Source of the DNA: Membranipora membranacea
Lineage: Eukaryota > Bryozoa > Gymnolaemata > Cheilostomatida > Membraniporidae
NCBI GenBank assembly: GCA_914767715.1
Contig: OU612071.1
Coordinates: forward strand, 27,277,681 to 27,341,680
DNA length: 64,000 nt
Direction of reading: 5' to 3'
Shown here: positions 10,322-22,480 of the stretch, piece after piece
How the letters are laid out: every line of letters begins with the position of its first letter
Numbering within the stretch: the stretch's first letter is position 1
The notes under the pieces: model-generated
The model's input: only the letters and a program-made list of their open reading frames with translations
Told to the model about the DNA's origin: nothing
Databases searched by the model: none
Position numbers and translations under genes: made by a program

Positions 10322-12893
10322 AGCACTTTTACACCAACTGAGACTTACTGAGGTAAGGTGCTTCAGGATCCTGCGCAACATTCTACATTCTACCTACAGT
10401 AGGTCAGTGTGATGGCAAGCACTCTTGCAGACCTCGCAGGATCAGCATCAAGTCCCCAACACAGCGTTCCAGGTTACTGCATTTTCTTCTGCTGACAGAG
10501 GTCATCTCACAGGCGAGTTGTTATTGAGTTATGGTGTATATCTCAATATTGCTAGCTGAGTTGTAGGTAACAGTCAGTGTTGCATAAAGAATTATTGCAG
10601 GTTTTAATGACTATTTAAATGAAGATGGTTTTAAAGTTAGGAACTTAAATGTACGAATCAGATAACTGTCTTTGTCTGATTGAGGGGTGCCAGTGGAAGT
10701 GGACTGGATTCTATTAAACTTTTTTATGGTGTAGTGTAGATAAAGACCTGGGTAGTAAGATTCATTGTTTACTCGGACCTTGTTGCAACAGCAGTATAGT
10801 GAATAAAATATAGGACATAGGACAAAAAATAGGACATAAAATATGTAGGACTACATGTCTTGTAGTGCATTGCGGCGATTGAGATAGTTTGCCAAGTGTC
10901 ATATTTGTCTAGAATTGTCGATGATGTCATGGTGAATGGCATAAAGCGATAGGAGAAGACTTCCCGGAGACAATGAGTGACAAATCTCCAATCTATGTCA
11001 TTACTCATGAAAAATGCAGCAGTGGCATTACATTGAGTTGAGTATGAGGTTAATAAAACTCTGAATATTGCGGTTAAGAGTGGCTCCAGGGAACTTTATC
11101 TTCTAGCTGAATACTATAACAGATCAAGAATGTTCACATTTTTATTAGAAAGCAGTGGTGCTATCGAATGTATTATTAAATACAGGTTGATTTGAGCCGT
11201 TTCATCTGTCTCCTCTCAGCCAACATGTCAAAGTAAACTTTGAATTTGAAAAACAAAGTATTTACCTGATGGTGAACAAGGCAATTACTTTCTATAAAAA
11301 AACTGATAACTGAATGATTCTTCCCCTAAAAGATTTATATCTGTGATATGGTAATTTTTTAACATCTCTTCATCAATCTTATTTCTAGTCTGTCCAAAGG
11401 AAGCTATGATGAATATCAGAGATTGCAGGAGAAAGGTGCAGCTGACTTCAACACTAGCATCCAGTTAAAGATGGATGCTGCCCGTCAGGAGAAGATAGTA
11501 GAGAAAACGGAGAAGCTCTCCGGGAGAAAAGAAACTTGTACTGAACATTCTCAAGTGGGTGGAGTGGCTTTGAATATCATACAGGCAAAAATAATTCATT
11601 TATATTTCTGGATAGTGTGGATATGGGCTAAATTGTCACCAAATATACAAATTAACATGCAGCATCAAGATACAGCGGGACAAAACAGCTTCCACAATGA
11701 GTGATAATTAATGACGGACAAGTTGTTATTGTTAAGGCAGTTTGTCATACTTAGTCAGGTTACCATAATTAGTGATGTCCTTGTAGGAGTAGAGCTTGGA
11801 TAAGACATACACGACTTATTAACAGCCCAGTAAAACTAATTATTACAATCCTGGCCGTGTCAAGTGATATTGTTTCCCAATATTCTAGGTTGAGTGCAGC
11901 ATTATACAATTCTCTTGGAGGAAGGGTATTGAGCTTTCAGTGCCAGAAATCATAAATTTTATATCCTAAGTTCTTCCTCATTATGTGATGTGACATGTTG
12001 TGAAATAATATTTCATATTTATTTATAGAGGAGAGAACTTAAATGATTTAGCAGTGGAGTTTTGACATATAAACCCTAAATGGTGAGAATAGTTCAGACA
12101 CTGCATCGACCCTATCTTGCCCAACATAGTTCAAAATGAAGAAACTCTGCTAACTTAAGCTTTAACTATTTTGATTTGGTATTCACGCTACAATGCCGGT
12201 CGATTATAGTTTTTTTATTTTTAATTTACATGACACTTATACCAGCCAACAATTATCTGAAAAGCCTACACTACAATTTTCCTATTAACAGGAGACAAAT
12301 GTAGGGAGTACCCACAAGCAAAGAAGGTAGACTGTGTAGCATATCTAAGGAATTGAGCGCCCTCAAAGTTGATCAAGTGAAGGGGGTTACATCCATAGCC
12401 AATAAGTGACAGGTTGTAAATCTGGTAGCGGTGATGATATGACATAGCACAAGGGTTTATTTGTCGTAAAATTTATGACCAAAGAATCAGCAACAGATAT
12501 TGAGGCTGAAGAGATTCTGAATGGCTAAGAAAAAACAGTTGAAAGACGGTTTCAGGGAGCAACATAACAAACAATTTGTGACCACTGAGAGACTGATTCA
12601 ATCTGCATATGCTGAGGCTAAAGACAATCGAACATTTGTTTCCTATCAGGAGTACTGTGAGTTGCAACATGACAATTGCTTAAATGTATGCACTTATGTG
12701 CATTCTAGATATGCTGGGACCGCTATAATAGATAGCCTAACAGAAGGTATGTTATAAATTGTTTGAGACACAACAATGAAAAAACTGCCAGCGCTTAAGC
12801 ATTATGCTGGTCAGTACGAAGTCCCGTCTGGTAGTGTGTCTTAGATCAGCATGTAATATAATTGGCTTTTGTATTGAGTCTGTTTAAATTCCT
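10322..12893 (+). repeat. Unclassified 2.5-kb repeat R3, copy a (copy b at 32690-35742), with coding remnants
   Basis: This matches 32690-35742 in the same orientation almost throughout. Coding-like blocks shared by both copies: a Cys/Arg-rich stretch near 10350-10500; a block ending SRMFTFLLESSGAIECIIKY near 11010-11190; SYDEYQRLQEKGAADF plus a Lys/Glu-rich coiled segment near 11400-11600, preceded by a splice-acceptor-like tttctag; and FVSYQEYCELQHDN plus VHSRYAGTAIIDSL near 12520-12750. Frames are interrupted by stops and by intron-like gaps. I do not recognise the protein. Because two diverged copies exist, it is a repeat family or an old segmental duplication, not a single-copy gene. Confidence 0.7.
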
Positions 12894-13511
12894 TTTTGCT
12901 GTTTTGTATCTCTATTCTCGAGAATTTGTCCGGACATGGACAGATCAAGCGGAAGGATTTAAAAATGTCATACATGTCCTAGCAGTTTGTTGAAAAAAAG
13001 GAGAGAAGAAACTTCTTTAAGCTTGGAATTATATTATTGATTAATATATAAGATGACAATTACTAGATAGTGAGATTAAATTTAACATCTTTTTACTATG
13101 CATAAAAATTCTTGCAGGTATGTTCTTCATGTAATTCAATAAAAACTCTTATGCCAAGTGGGCTAAGGTTAGAAAGTCTTGCCATTAAATGCGATGTCCT
13201 TTTTTTTAGTCTGTGCCTTACACTGTGCCCTCTGTTCTACCTACCACCATTTCGCAAACTGTACTCCCAACTATGGCAACAACCTCAAAATGTGAAACAA
13301 TTAGCACAGATTAAGCTATTAAGTTAGACGAGCTTCCTAGTTGTGAGTCAGTATCTGTCAGTTCAAGTAGCACCTAAATACATGTAGCTATTTTTGGAAT
13401 AGTTAATAATTAGCCGAGTGTTACTCGCATTACTATCATACTGTCCGTGAAACTGCTCAGAAAAGAATGATAGGTAGAAATAATGGTATGTAAACTTTAT
13501 GCATTGTTTAG
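12894..13511. other. Intergenic, no gene recognised
   Basis: AT-rich. A 71-codon frame at 13112-13327 shows no family resemblance. Confidence 0.4.
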
Positions 13512-14954
13512 CGGTGAACAGGCAGAAGCTGCTGCTATAAGCCAGGAAACTAATAACTATAATCAGGATCCTAATACATCCTTCATAAAAATGATGAAGG
13601 GGAGCGGACTAGCTCAAAGTTTCAGCAATGGTAAGTTTCCGTAAGAATTTTGACTTGAGATGCGATCAGTGCTATCGATTTGACAAGAAACCGTACCTCT
13701 GGGTCACGTTGCATAATATCTCATACAATTATAAAACTCAGGCCAGTAAATCATTAGAATATGTTGCAGATTAAACTGATATGCCAACACCCTTTTGATA
13801 CAGCACTTTTAACAGTTGATTTAGAACACTAGTTATAAGCTTGTACCAGTCTGTCAACAATTAAATTGCAGTGTTGACAATAAAAATCCTTGGAGCGAAG
13901 GGAAGTACATTATTCCATGGACGTTTCTTGTATGAGCAGTCTCAGTTTGTCACCGATGCTCCAAAACAGGTTAGAAAAGATATGATTGCTGGGGGTTTGG
14001 TTGAAAAGTTAATACTTTGAAATATTAAATGTCCATTGCAAACATTAAGCTAGTTTTCCAACATGAACTGATTCTCAGTAGTTTTTTTCAATCTACCGCA
14101 TTGCGTACCTAGTAAGTCAAGAGCAGCCGAATTTCTTTTTACATAGGAGCTGAAGTACAAACAGGGGCCTGCCACTAACTTCAGGAACATATGAACATAT
14201 GTTCGCAGTACAGAACAATCATCACACAATCTCCCTAAAACAAGCTATACAAATTAAAAAAAATAATAATGCTCTTCATTCATATTTCTTAGCTTATTTC
14301 AATCCAATGACAATATTGTACATAAAAATCTGTTATGCTCCAACTCATATATGCCAACAATTTTTCTTGCACAAAAATATCACTGTAATATTTTATCACC
14401 ACCCTTTCATCTTGCCTTCAAATAGAGGCCTTTTTCATTTTGTGTAAATACTCAATAAAATAATTCATCATCATCAAAAGATCAATTCGAAGGTGAGACG
14501 ACACTGAAGGCACAAACTACCCTCAAGAAGAAGCTGCAAAATTAGGAATCAAAAGAGGGAATTAAGCGGTCCCAAGATCGTCTGAAGGATTTGTGAGTGA
14601 TAAAACTGTGAACTTTTTATATTGTTATATATAGTGTAAGCTGAAGAAAAAACGAATTTGTTATAAAATGTGCGACAAATTACAAGCACTATCCATCTAC
14701 TCCCATAGTAAAATGGCCTTCAGACACCTCAAACAGTTTCTTGTTTAACCCTCAAAAACAACTTTTCTGAGATTTAACTGACACTGTATTAAAAATCCAG
14801 GTTCTTGGGACAAGGTACTTCAGGCACTGCAAACCATAATATTCAAAAAAAAAGGATCAAGATTGAGACTGGCAACAGAGTTTGCGGCAAGTTTGGTCAA
14901 TGCTGTCATCCAGGTTGGAGACTCAATGAAAGCAGTGGCAGCAATCTTTGGTAT
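13512..14954 (+). CDS. Exons of an unrecognised protein
   Basis: Several short exons splice in matching phase. Exon 13512-13630 reads GEQAEAAAISQETNNYNQDP and ends in phase 1 at gtaagt. Exon 13872-13969 completes the codon and reads VLTIKILGAKGSTLFHGRFL, ending in phase 0 at a gt. A piece after acatag at about 14147 reads ELKYKQGPATNFR. A Lys-rich piece near 14485-14595 and a helical block after tccag at about 14800 (SWDKVLQALQTIIFKKKGSR, then LRLATEFAASLVNAVIQVGD) follow. The phase match across the first intron is good evidence that this is or was a real gene. Later exon boundaries are uncertain and I cannot name the family. It may belong to a mobile element, given the surroundings. Confidence 0.4.
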
Positions 14955-15477
14955 AATAAGGATTTTATATTACAGTTATTATATTACAGTTATCATAGGC
15001 TTCAATTGACTCCCAAACGTAGAACTACTACTACATGTCTCATTGCTTTCCTAAATAATCGATAATTGCTTATTGAAATTGTGCCGTGAAACCACTGTGA
15101 CAACATCCATGTTGTACTTAAGATTAAAAAGATTGTTTTTAAATTTGGGTAACCATGCATGTCAAATGAATGTTAACTCTAAAAGTGATCCTATATTATT
15201 TCAAGCCTGAATATTTCTACCCTTCATTGACCAACTTTGATGAGATAGATGCTATTATAACCGCGGTAGTGAAAAATATCACGATGCAAAATTACGGACA
15301 CAATTTCAGATCGAAATGGAAGGTGTCGCAACAGATTATAGTGAGCTGTCTTATATGATGGGTAAAGGTTCAATCCTCTGTATCAAAGAGTAGGATCATT
15401 AAGTAAGATAAACTTGTCTGTAGACATTAGCATTCCTTATATACTCTATATGCAAGGTAATTACTTTAATTTTTCGG
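14955..15477. other. Possible further exon, otherwise unassigned
   Basis: Bases 15240-15410 are open in two + frames; one ends DYSELSYMMGKGSILCIKE. It could be a downstream exon of the preceding locus, but no clean splice sites decide it. Confidence 0.25.
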
Positions 15478-15700
15478 TTGTTTGGACTGTTCGGTTGCGC
15501 GAAGGCTCGCTGGTGTGGCAGGGCAAGCCTGATGGGCCATGTCGCCCGAATGCTGTTTCGCGGCGAGCCAGGGCGAACACTGACACTTCAGCCTCCCCTG
15601 TTAGCCCGTTGTGTCACCTTTAGCACATGTGAGGCCACGAACGCCTCTCGCCTTGTTTCGCCAGTTCGCCCAGAGGCTAGCCTGGCTAAAACACTTTTTG
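15478..15700. repeat. GC-rich patch, possible foreign or repeat fragment
   Basis: About 220 bases are markedly richer in G and C than everything around them, with many gcc, gcg and cgcc words (for example tgttagcccgttgtgtcacc). The base use differs sharply from the AT-rich flanks. Two overlapping frames (69 and 109 codons) are open here, but this is expected from low stop-codon frequency in GC-rich DNA. I found no inverted ends, so its class is unknown. Confidence 0.5.
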
Positions 15701-17090
15701 CCATGCACAAATATCTACATAAATGGAAACCAACAACTGAACAGTGTATGGTCTTCCTTTCTTTACTATCTGTCTGTCAACTAATTTTTCAATCCAAGCC
15801 ACAATAAATGACAATGATGGACCCACTGCAGCTGACTTATTTATTTTTCAAACTGGGACGACACGCAACCTTACTCCCAACTAACAGTTACAATCAATCA
15901 CACACAACTCCCGAAGACAAAAATTCCCTCTTTCACTTGATCAATGAAAATTTCTTACCCTCCAATCCTTTCAATGTTTCTACCATAACCATGTGATGTG
16001 AAGAATTGCTGTATATTCTTGCACACAGATCTAAGAGCGAAAGAGGTGAAGGAGCGTACACAGATTAAGCGACCATGCAGAACGGAAACAACGTCGATGC
16101 ATATAAATGGCTAAATATGCGAATTCAGTTCATCCGAGATCCGCTTGCCGTCAACTCAGCACTATTTGGACATTGCTTGATCTTGAGGGCTTGGCACTCT
16201 TCCGCTTCCACTAGCATTTCACTTCACATGGGCTTATCACCAGGGGTTTTTAAGGGATAATGAAGGACTTCAAAAGGGCTACCTTCATTTCCGTGTATGT
16301 CCTTTTACTTGGGTCATGGTATGGCAGGCCTCTTTAGTTTCCAACAGGTCCTTAGCTACCCAGTAATTTATGGCTCTGGAAGGAGTTCTGGCCATCTTCA
16401 AAGTCCTTTTGAAACATAAATTAATAAATAGATTGTGTGCTCTGTAATAATTTTAGAAAAAGAAGATTGTCATTAGAGAGTGAGAGTCTAATTCAGTCTT
16501 AAAGGGAATTCACATTCCGTACCGCTGTAGGCTGTTAATGCTTCAACTTCACATTCACTCCCATCTTACATCAGCAGTGTACGATGGTTAATTGGAATGA
16601 GTACAGAGAAGTTTCTGTCACTAAATAAGATTATTTCCTAAGACTGATGTTCAACATATCCCAAGCCCGAAAAACTTGCCCCGTTTTTTGCAACGGCTTT
16701 AATCCAGATTGATTGAAACACAAACTGAAAAAAAAATTATACCAATTTCATGATCAACCAATCCCGGTCTCCCCTAATGTGTAGTATTTTAACCTTGAGT
16801 GTAATGTAAATGTTTTATAACGCTTTCATGATACAAGATTTTTTGCTGTTACGCCAAACTCAATGAATTCTTGAATCCTGCGTTAGGGCAAGTGAAGATC
16901 AGATGATGAGGGCGGGCACCTTCTAATTTTATTTGAAAACAAGAAAATGTATTTTTGGATGTGATTTTATCTGATGGACGCTGTTTTTTGTAGTTGCTTT
17001 GTTATATGTTATAATTACCAGAAAAGCAGTAGTTTGGTGATGGTGAGGGAATGCTGTGTTTATTTTCATCCTTTTACCCCCTTTTGGCAG
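15701..17090. other. Intergenic, no gene recognised
   Basis: Short frames only. Bases 16190-16400 look somewhat less AT-rich and could be an old repeat fragment, but nothing supports a call. Confidence 0.4.
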
Positions 17091-17262
17091 GTGATGCGAG
17101 GGGTAAATCACATGAGAGGGGAAACCGCAGATTCAAGAATAAATAGTTTTTGGCCTTATGATTTTAGAGAAAGGAAGGTATCATCATCTGAAAGTAGTGA
17201 CAGTGAGTCGACCGAAGAAGACAGGAAAGAGAAAAAACAAAGCCGAAAAAACAAAATCTGAG
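17091..17262 (+). CDS. Possible terminal exon, acidic/serine-rich tail
   Basis: After a pyrimidine-rich tract and ttttggcag, the frame reads VMRGVNHMRGETADSRINSF, then WPYDFRERK and SSSESSDSESTEEDRKEKKQ, ending with a basic SRKNKI and a stop. Ser/Glu-rich and Lys-rich tails are typical of nuclear proteins. No upstream partner exon is identified, so it may be an orphan exon or a retained fragment. Confidence 0.3.
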
Positions 17263-17399
17263 TAAGTGTGAGTGTTTAATATCCATGACACTGTGGTCTC
17301 TTCTGTTGACCTTTTAACCTGTTAGCTACAAGGTTATCTTCTCTCTAATGTTGGGAGGGCAACTCTATTGTTTCATAGAAATGCATTGTAGGATTGGGT

Positions 17400-17595
17400 A
17401 CAATTAATGTATGGTATTCACATATGCCGTGTACATCTTGTTATGTTCTCTCATGGGAATGGATGAGGATCCATCCCATGTTACATGCTGTGATCTAATC
17501 TCAAATATCACAAAAATCTATTTTATATATTTAGGTATTTGTTGAGAGTTGTCTTTTCATACCATAAAAGAGGACAACTTATCATCAAAATGGTG
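17400..17595 (+). repeat. Dispersed repeat R2, copy b
   Basis: Matches 4345-4475 through the gggaatggatgaggat word and the run ending in aagaggacaactta, with insertions. The coding frame of copy a is not kept here. Confidence 0.6.
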
Positions 17596-17950
17596 AAAAA
17601 CATGATAAAAAACTACTACTCGTATTCAGGGGGATTAGGATGGTATCTTGCCAATTAAATGCACCTAAACTATCTGTTACAGGTTCAGGATATGTTGTGT
17701 ACACAGATAGCCTAACCATCAAATTGCTAGTTGGTGCTTTTGACTATTTCCACCTTTCCACTGAAGATCCTGGGGACAGCACTGTTTATCATTGATGACT
17801 TACTAAATGATTATAAGTATTTTGTATATAATATCGGTCTAAGTTTAGTTTTCCTTGTAAATTTTACTGCTTTTAATTTTTACGCTTGCTTTTTATTTAC
17901 TTTTCGGCTATATTTTTAAATCTGTGACCTCACACATGTATGTTTATTTG

Positions 17951-17989
17951 GTAGTGGATGGATGGATGGATGGGTGGGTGGACGGACGG
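17951..17989. repeat. (GGAT)n microsatellite, imperfect
   Basis: About nine tetranucleotide units of ggat with ggtg and gac variants (gtggatggatggatggatgg and onwards). Confidence 0.9.
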
Positions 17990-18028
17990 ATAATCTGCTC
18001 CAGAAAAAAAATAGAAAATATATAATCA

Positions 18029-18058
18029 CTTGAATCATCTTTCTGACATATAACGCAG
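18029..18058. repeat. 30-bp direct repeat, left copy (right copy 21674-21703)
   Basis: The word cttgaatcatctttctgaca plus ten more bases recurs at 21674-21703 with two mismatches in 30. The pair brackets the minisatellite and 3.6 kb of otherwise unassigned sequence. Confidence 0.7.
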
Positions 18059-18155
18059 CTTTTGTTATTTAATTTTTTTTTCTGCCTTTTTGTAGCAGCC
18101 AATAGCTAAAGCAAATTAATATAAATAACAAATAATATTAATATAATATTGATCT

Positions 18156-18750
18156 CATGGCCGATATACCTAGGATGCAGGTCACACAATACTACTCTGA
18201 ACGAAGCAACTATGTCATGGTAGATATACCTAGGATGCAGGTCACACAATACTACTCTGAACGAAGCAACTATCTCATGGCAGATATACCTAGGATGCAG
18301 GTCACACAATACTACTCTGAACGAAGCAACTATGTCATGGTAGATATACCTAGGATGCAGGTCACACAATACTACTCTGAACGAAGCAACTATGTCATGG
18401 TAGATATACCTAGGATGCAGGTCACACAATACTACTCTGAACGAAGCAACTATGTCATGGTAGATATACCTAGGATGCAGGTCACACAATACTACTCTGA
18501 ACGAAGCAACTATGTCATGGTAGATATACCTAGGATGCAGGTCACACAATACTACTCTGAACGAAGCAACTATGTCATGGTAGATATACCTAGGATGCAG
18601 GTCACACAATACTACTCTGAACGAAGCAACTATGTCATGGTAGATATACCTAGGATGCAGGTCACACAATACTACTCTGAACGAAGCAACTATGTCATGG
18701 TAGATATACCTAGGATGCAGGTCACACAAGACTACTTTGAACGAAGCAAA
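18156..18750. repeat. 60-bp minisatellite, about ten units, open on both strands
   Basis: The unit is exactly 60 bases and repeats in register about ten times. Seven consecutive units (from about 18301 to 18720) look identical; the second and first units differ by one to three bases (gtcatggta versus ctcatggca/ccg), and the last is diverged. Because 60 is divisible by three and the unit has no stop in one frame per strand, there is a 223-codon + frame (20-residue unit DIPRMQVTQYYSERSNY.M.) and a 266-codon - frame (unit DIVASFRVVLCDLHPRYIYH). I take both as by-products of the tandem array, since neither has upstream gene structure. Confidence 0.95.
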
Positions 18751-18959
18751 AGAAAAGAACTCTTCATTCACACCCGTAAGATTGGCCAGAATATATATAT
18801 CCCAGCGGCCGAATTTAACTTTGGTTAGTTTAGGCTGATGTCTATATAAAGTAAACATGGTGAGCAAATACAAGCTAGCCCTAAAATTAGTTATTACAAT
18901 GTACAAAGATGAAAATAGTGCTTTTAAGGAATATCAAATTGCGGACTGCGTATTTTTGA

Positions 18960-21900
18960 GACTCATATAAAGTTGCAAATTTGATGATTACAGGAGCCAG
19001 GATTTGCCCTACATCTCAGTAGATATTAGGACATTACCTTCCACAGTTGGCCTGTAACACAGCCGTTTCTCCAAGGATGGCAACTGCCTCTATGCATGCC
19101 AATTTTACTACATGAATCGACAAAAACATGATTTAGGATATCAAACTAGTGCAGAAAGCCAATGGAATTTGAATATTAAAAATGGAGGTATGTATTAGCT
19201 GCCAAGGTGATTTTATAGATGGTGTTGCAGATATGTGTGTGTCTGCTGATCCTGATGATTATTCAGTGAAAGCATTAGAAAGGTGAGTGTAAATATTATT
19301 AGCAACTTCTGGTATTATGTGTGCAGTTACTTTCTGCACGATACAGCGAATGCCGTTACTTAGTGAGTTATTTCTAGGTAGTGGAGTGAACTGACTACAA
19401 TGCACAACTTTGCAATATATATTGAAAGAGTCTTGCCTGATTCATTTGATTGCATAGTGCTACAGCACTATTATGATTATGTATATACCATTATGCGCTA
19501 GTGGGCTACAATATAATACAACACTGCTTGTAATGCTGTTCATGTATATGAGTATAATAATATAATATGCGTTTAAGTCCTAGGTACGGTACCCAACGTT
19601 TTTGTAACTCTCCTTTGGGTAATCAATTTACTGAGCCACATCATCATTCATCCTGAAAATGTGGACTTGTGGGGACATTGAGATATGACACAGAGTGGGG
19701 CTTGGGAGTAGGGAAGAAAGTTTTTAAAACTAGGGTATGTATTCTAGAGCATTCCAAACATTTTGATATCCAAGCATTTCTAACTCAAAGGGACATTGAA
19801 TAAATAATTGTTGTTTTATTACAACTATTAGACTTATGAGATGCAGACTGGCTAGTTTCATCTGAACCAATTATTCTATCTGACAGATATCAATCATATT
19901 CCCGCAAAGTCATGCTTGATTGGTTCTTAAACTAAAATTTAATTTCAACAAAAAACTATGTGAAAATGTTCCTAGATAATGAAAATTTTTGCCTGATATT
20001 CATCCGTGGAGTGTCCAATGTAAAAAGATTGAGTTTTAGCCATTCAAAGACGCATTAAAAAAATGTAATACACTTAGTTTCCATCATACAGAATTTGCTT
20101 CGAAGTTGTCTGTACTGGCTCAACCTGAATTCCTTGCGGTTAGTGATCCCATGAACCGCATCACCGCTCATACATCAGGCTCTATCATCATGAATCCCAG
20201 AGAAAGTATATATCTTGCTTGTTTGATTACCATGTAATGTGCAGTACACCAGCTGGGCCTTACTTTTTTGTGTACTAATATGATTTTACAGCCCTATGAG
20301 CATCTTAAAGGATGATTACACACAGGCAGTGTGAGCTGTATGAGCCACCAAACGAGAAGAGAAAGTCACCTGTAGAATGGCAATCAGTATAATCAGTAGG
20401 GAATATTGTTATACATTATGAACAAGTAATAATAGAAATTTATGTGCAACTTGCAATATGTTGGCATACCAAACTAAACAGAAAAGTAGGAAAGGCAAAC
20501 CTGGTGCAGTGGGAGTTGTTGGCAGGAATGAATCAGAGACAAAACAACAGTTCAAACATTGGTGGATAACAACGTGAAAATTAATAATCTGCTACATAGG
20601 TATGTGATAAGTGATGCTGCACTAACGGAGGCATGGGAGACCTATAGGGGTCAAGGGCTCAGAGCCAATGATTGGAGGACGGACCCTGGGTAGCAAAGAC
20701 AAAGGGCCTTTGCATGACAACAATAGGTGACAAGTGATCAATTAAATAGCATGCATTATGAATTGTTACTTACACCTATGAAGTCTCTCATCAATTTACA
20801 TGTGGGGAGCTTTTCCAAATTCCACAAAAGCTTATCATTCGTTTTTAGTTTCCTGCTTTGAATACCCAGTAAGCTTTGATGATTGGTGAGATGTGATCAT
20901 GGAATGCAGATTTTTTCTGACATATTTTATCAGGGTTCACTGGAAAAGCTTAGAGCTCTATGTTTGTAAGCTGATCAGAGCCATGCTATGCCTGACAATA
21001 AGAAGTTTAATTTTAGGAAATATAAGAACATGGTCTCATTAACTTCTGGCATCAGTTTATCGTTGATGCATTGGGTAGAGGAAGTGTGGAAGGAGATGAA
21101 GGCCACAGCTTGTCAGCGTACAGTACAGGTGGCCTGTTATGAGATGAGATGACAACTTAGATGAGTAAACAAAGCATTAGAATGTGAAGCTGCTGTGAAC
21201 CAGTGAGGACATGCAATTAGATTGAGATAATTGCAATCACTCTGACTATGCTCCAAATCATCTGGTCATCTGGTCATCCAATTTGACAAATTCATTTCCA
21301 AATTGTTCACTCAGAATGTATATAGTATATAGGCCTATAAAAGAGCTCAGAAAAATCTCTATATCCTACAGTAACACTCTGTCCAAAATAGTGTAATTTT
21401 GGTTCAGCCTTGTACCTTCGCTTCATCTCAGTAAAATACAGGTAACCACGTACAACAAATAGTTTTTTGATACTCAATGAAAAAGTTACTCACACTTGTC
21501 TATTTATCTGACCACTCCTTACTGTTATTCTATTTTTGCAGTTATTTTTTGAAAACCCAGCCGGTGTTAGTTTTCTGCGGCATCAAACTGCTCATCTGGA
21601 AGCTCCAAGCAGTTTCGATGGAACCAGTTTTGTACACCAAGGCAACAAAATAGATCCGCCGCCATCGTCATCCCTTGAATCATCTTTCTGACATATTCCG
21701 CAGATATAGTAAGAGCATATCAATCTATGTCAAAAAGATGTCTGAGGTTAAAGATTCCCTGCTAAATGGCTTGCAATGTTTGGCAGCACAAACAGGTCAA
21801 AGACATCATTCTCCAAAATGAGGTAAGTCAAGAATTGATACAGGACAAGGGTAGCGGATGATGATGAGACATACTGGTGATACCAGATTCAAATATTGAG

Positions 21901-22095
21901 CCAGATTTTGAAACACTCATGCTAGATCTCCACCAGTTCCAAAATTAAAAGTGACCGTTATCGTGATTGATAAATCTGTTTTAATCAGTAAAAAATAAAC
22001 GGTGGGTTTTTCATGACAACCACCCATAGCTTACAAAAGAAATTAGTGATGAAATTTAATGTTGTTACAATGCTAACATCGTCCATAAGTAACTT
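18960..22095. other. Long stretch without a recognised gene; several orphan open segments
   Basis: Candidates noted, none assigned. 18993-19195 is open for 67 codons after one stop and contains SRFSKDGNCLYACQFYYMNR. 19230-19281 ends at a gtgagt donor. 20091-20205 follows an acag and reads EFASKLSVLAQPEFLAVSDP. 20460-20700 has Lys/Gly-rich open pieces. 21541-21690 follows tttttgcag and reads LFFENPAGVSFLRHQTAHLE. These could be decayed mobile-element exons. Confidence 0.3.
21674..21703. repeat. 30-bp direct repeat, right copy
   Basis: Matches 18029-18058 at 28 of 30 positions; see that entry. Confidence 0.7.
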
Positions 22096-22099
22096 GATC

Positions 22100-22480
22100 A
22101 AATGTGTAGAAATATGAAGGAAGTTTGGAGAGGCATTAAATCAATGTCCAATCTAAATAAGAACACGCCTCAACTTTCTGGAGATGTCAGAGATCGGAGG
22201 TGGTACCTGTTCTTAAGAAGCCTAACACGTCAGCCCTGAATGATTATAGCCTTGTCCTCAAGACCTTTGTACATTTGATCAAAGACAGACTGTGGACATG
22301 TGGGCAACTCTGAAGCTAGATCGAACCGAATTGCGTATAGGATGTCACGTAGCACAAAAGATCCTTATTAATACAGCTTATGCAGCACCTCGATACATCA
22401 AGGAAGTGTGCGAAAACTTTGTTCGAAGATTTTTCATGGACATTCAATACGATATTTTCATAAGTTTTAGCAGATAAATT
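22100..22480 (+). pseudogene. LINE reverse transcriptase fragment (Rex1/CR1-type)
   Basis: The frames read MKEVWRGIKSMSNL, then SEVVPVLKKPNTSALNDYSL and LKTFVHLIKDRL, and, after a shift, RIAYRMSRSTKDPY. This follows the order of RT sequence in these LINEs: xWxGIKxMT linker, xxxVPVPKKxxxxxLNDYRPVALT, xKDxL, then FAYRxxRSTxDAI. Several frameshifts and stops make it a dead copy. The YADD fragment at 24403 could belong to the same insertion. Confidence 0.8.

Noticed and set aside
15414-15807. 69- and 109-codon overlapping ORFs
   Set aside because: They lie in the GC-rich patch where stops are rare; overlapping frames with no family resemblance.
18156-18750. CRISPR-like array
   Set aside because: The units are contiguous and identical with no variable spacers, and the genome is eukaryotic.
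18106-18906. 266-codon minus-strand and 223-codon plus-strand repeat proteins
   Set aside because: Both are produced by the 60-bp tandem array, whose unit length is a multiple of three; no exon structure or start context supports either.
18990-19195. OTU-type cysteine protease, suggested by DGNCLY
   Set aside because: Only this short word matches; surrounding residues do not follow the OTU pattern, no catalytic His is seen, and a stop interrupts the frame just upstream.
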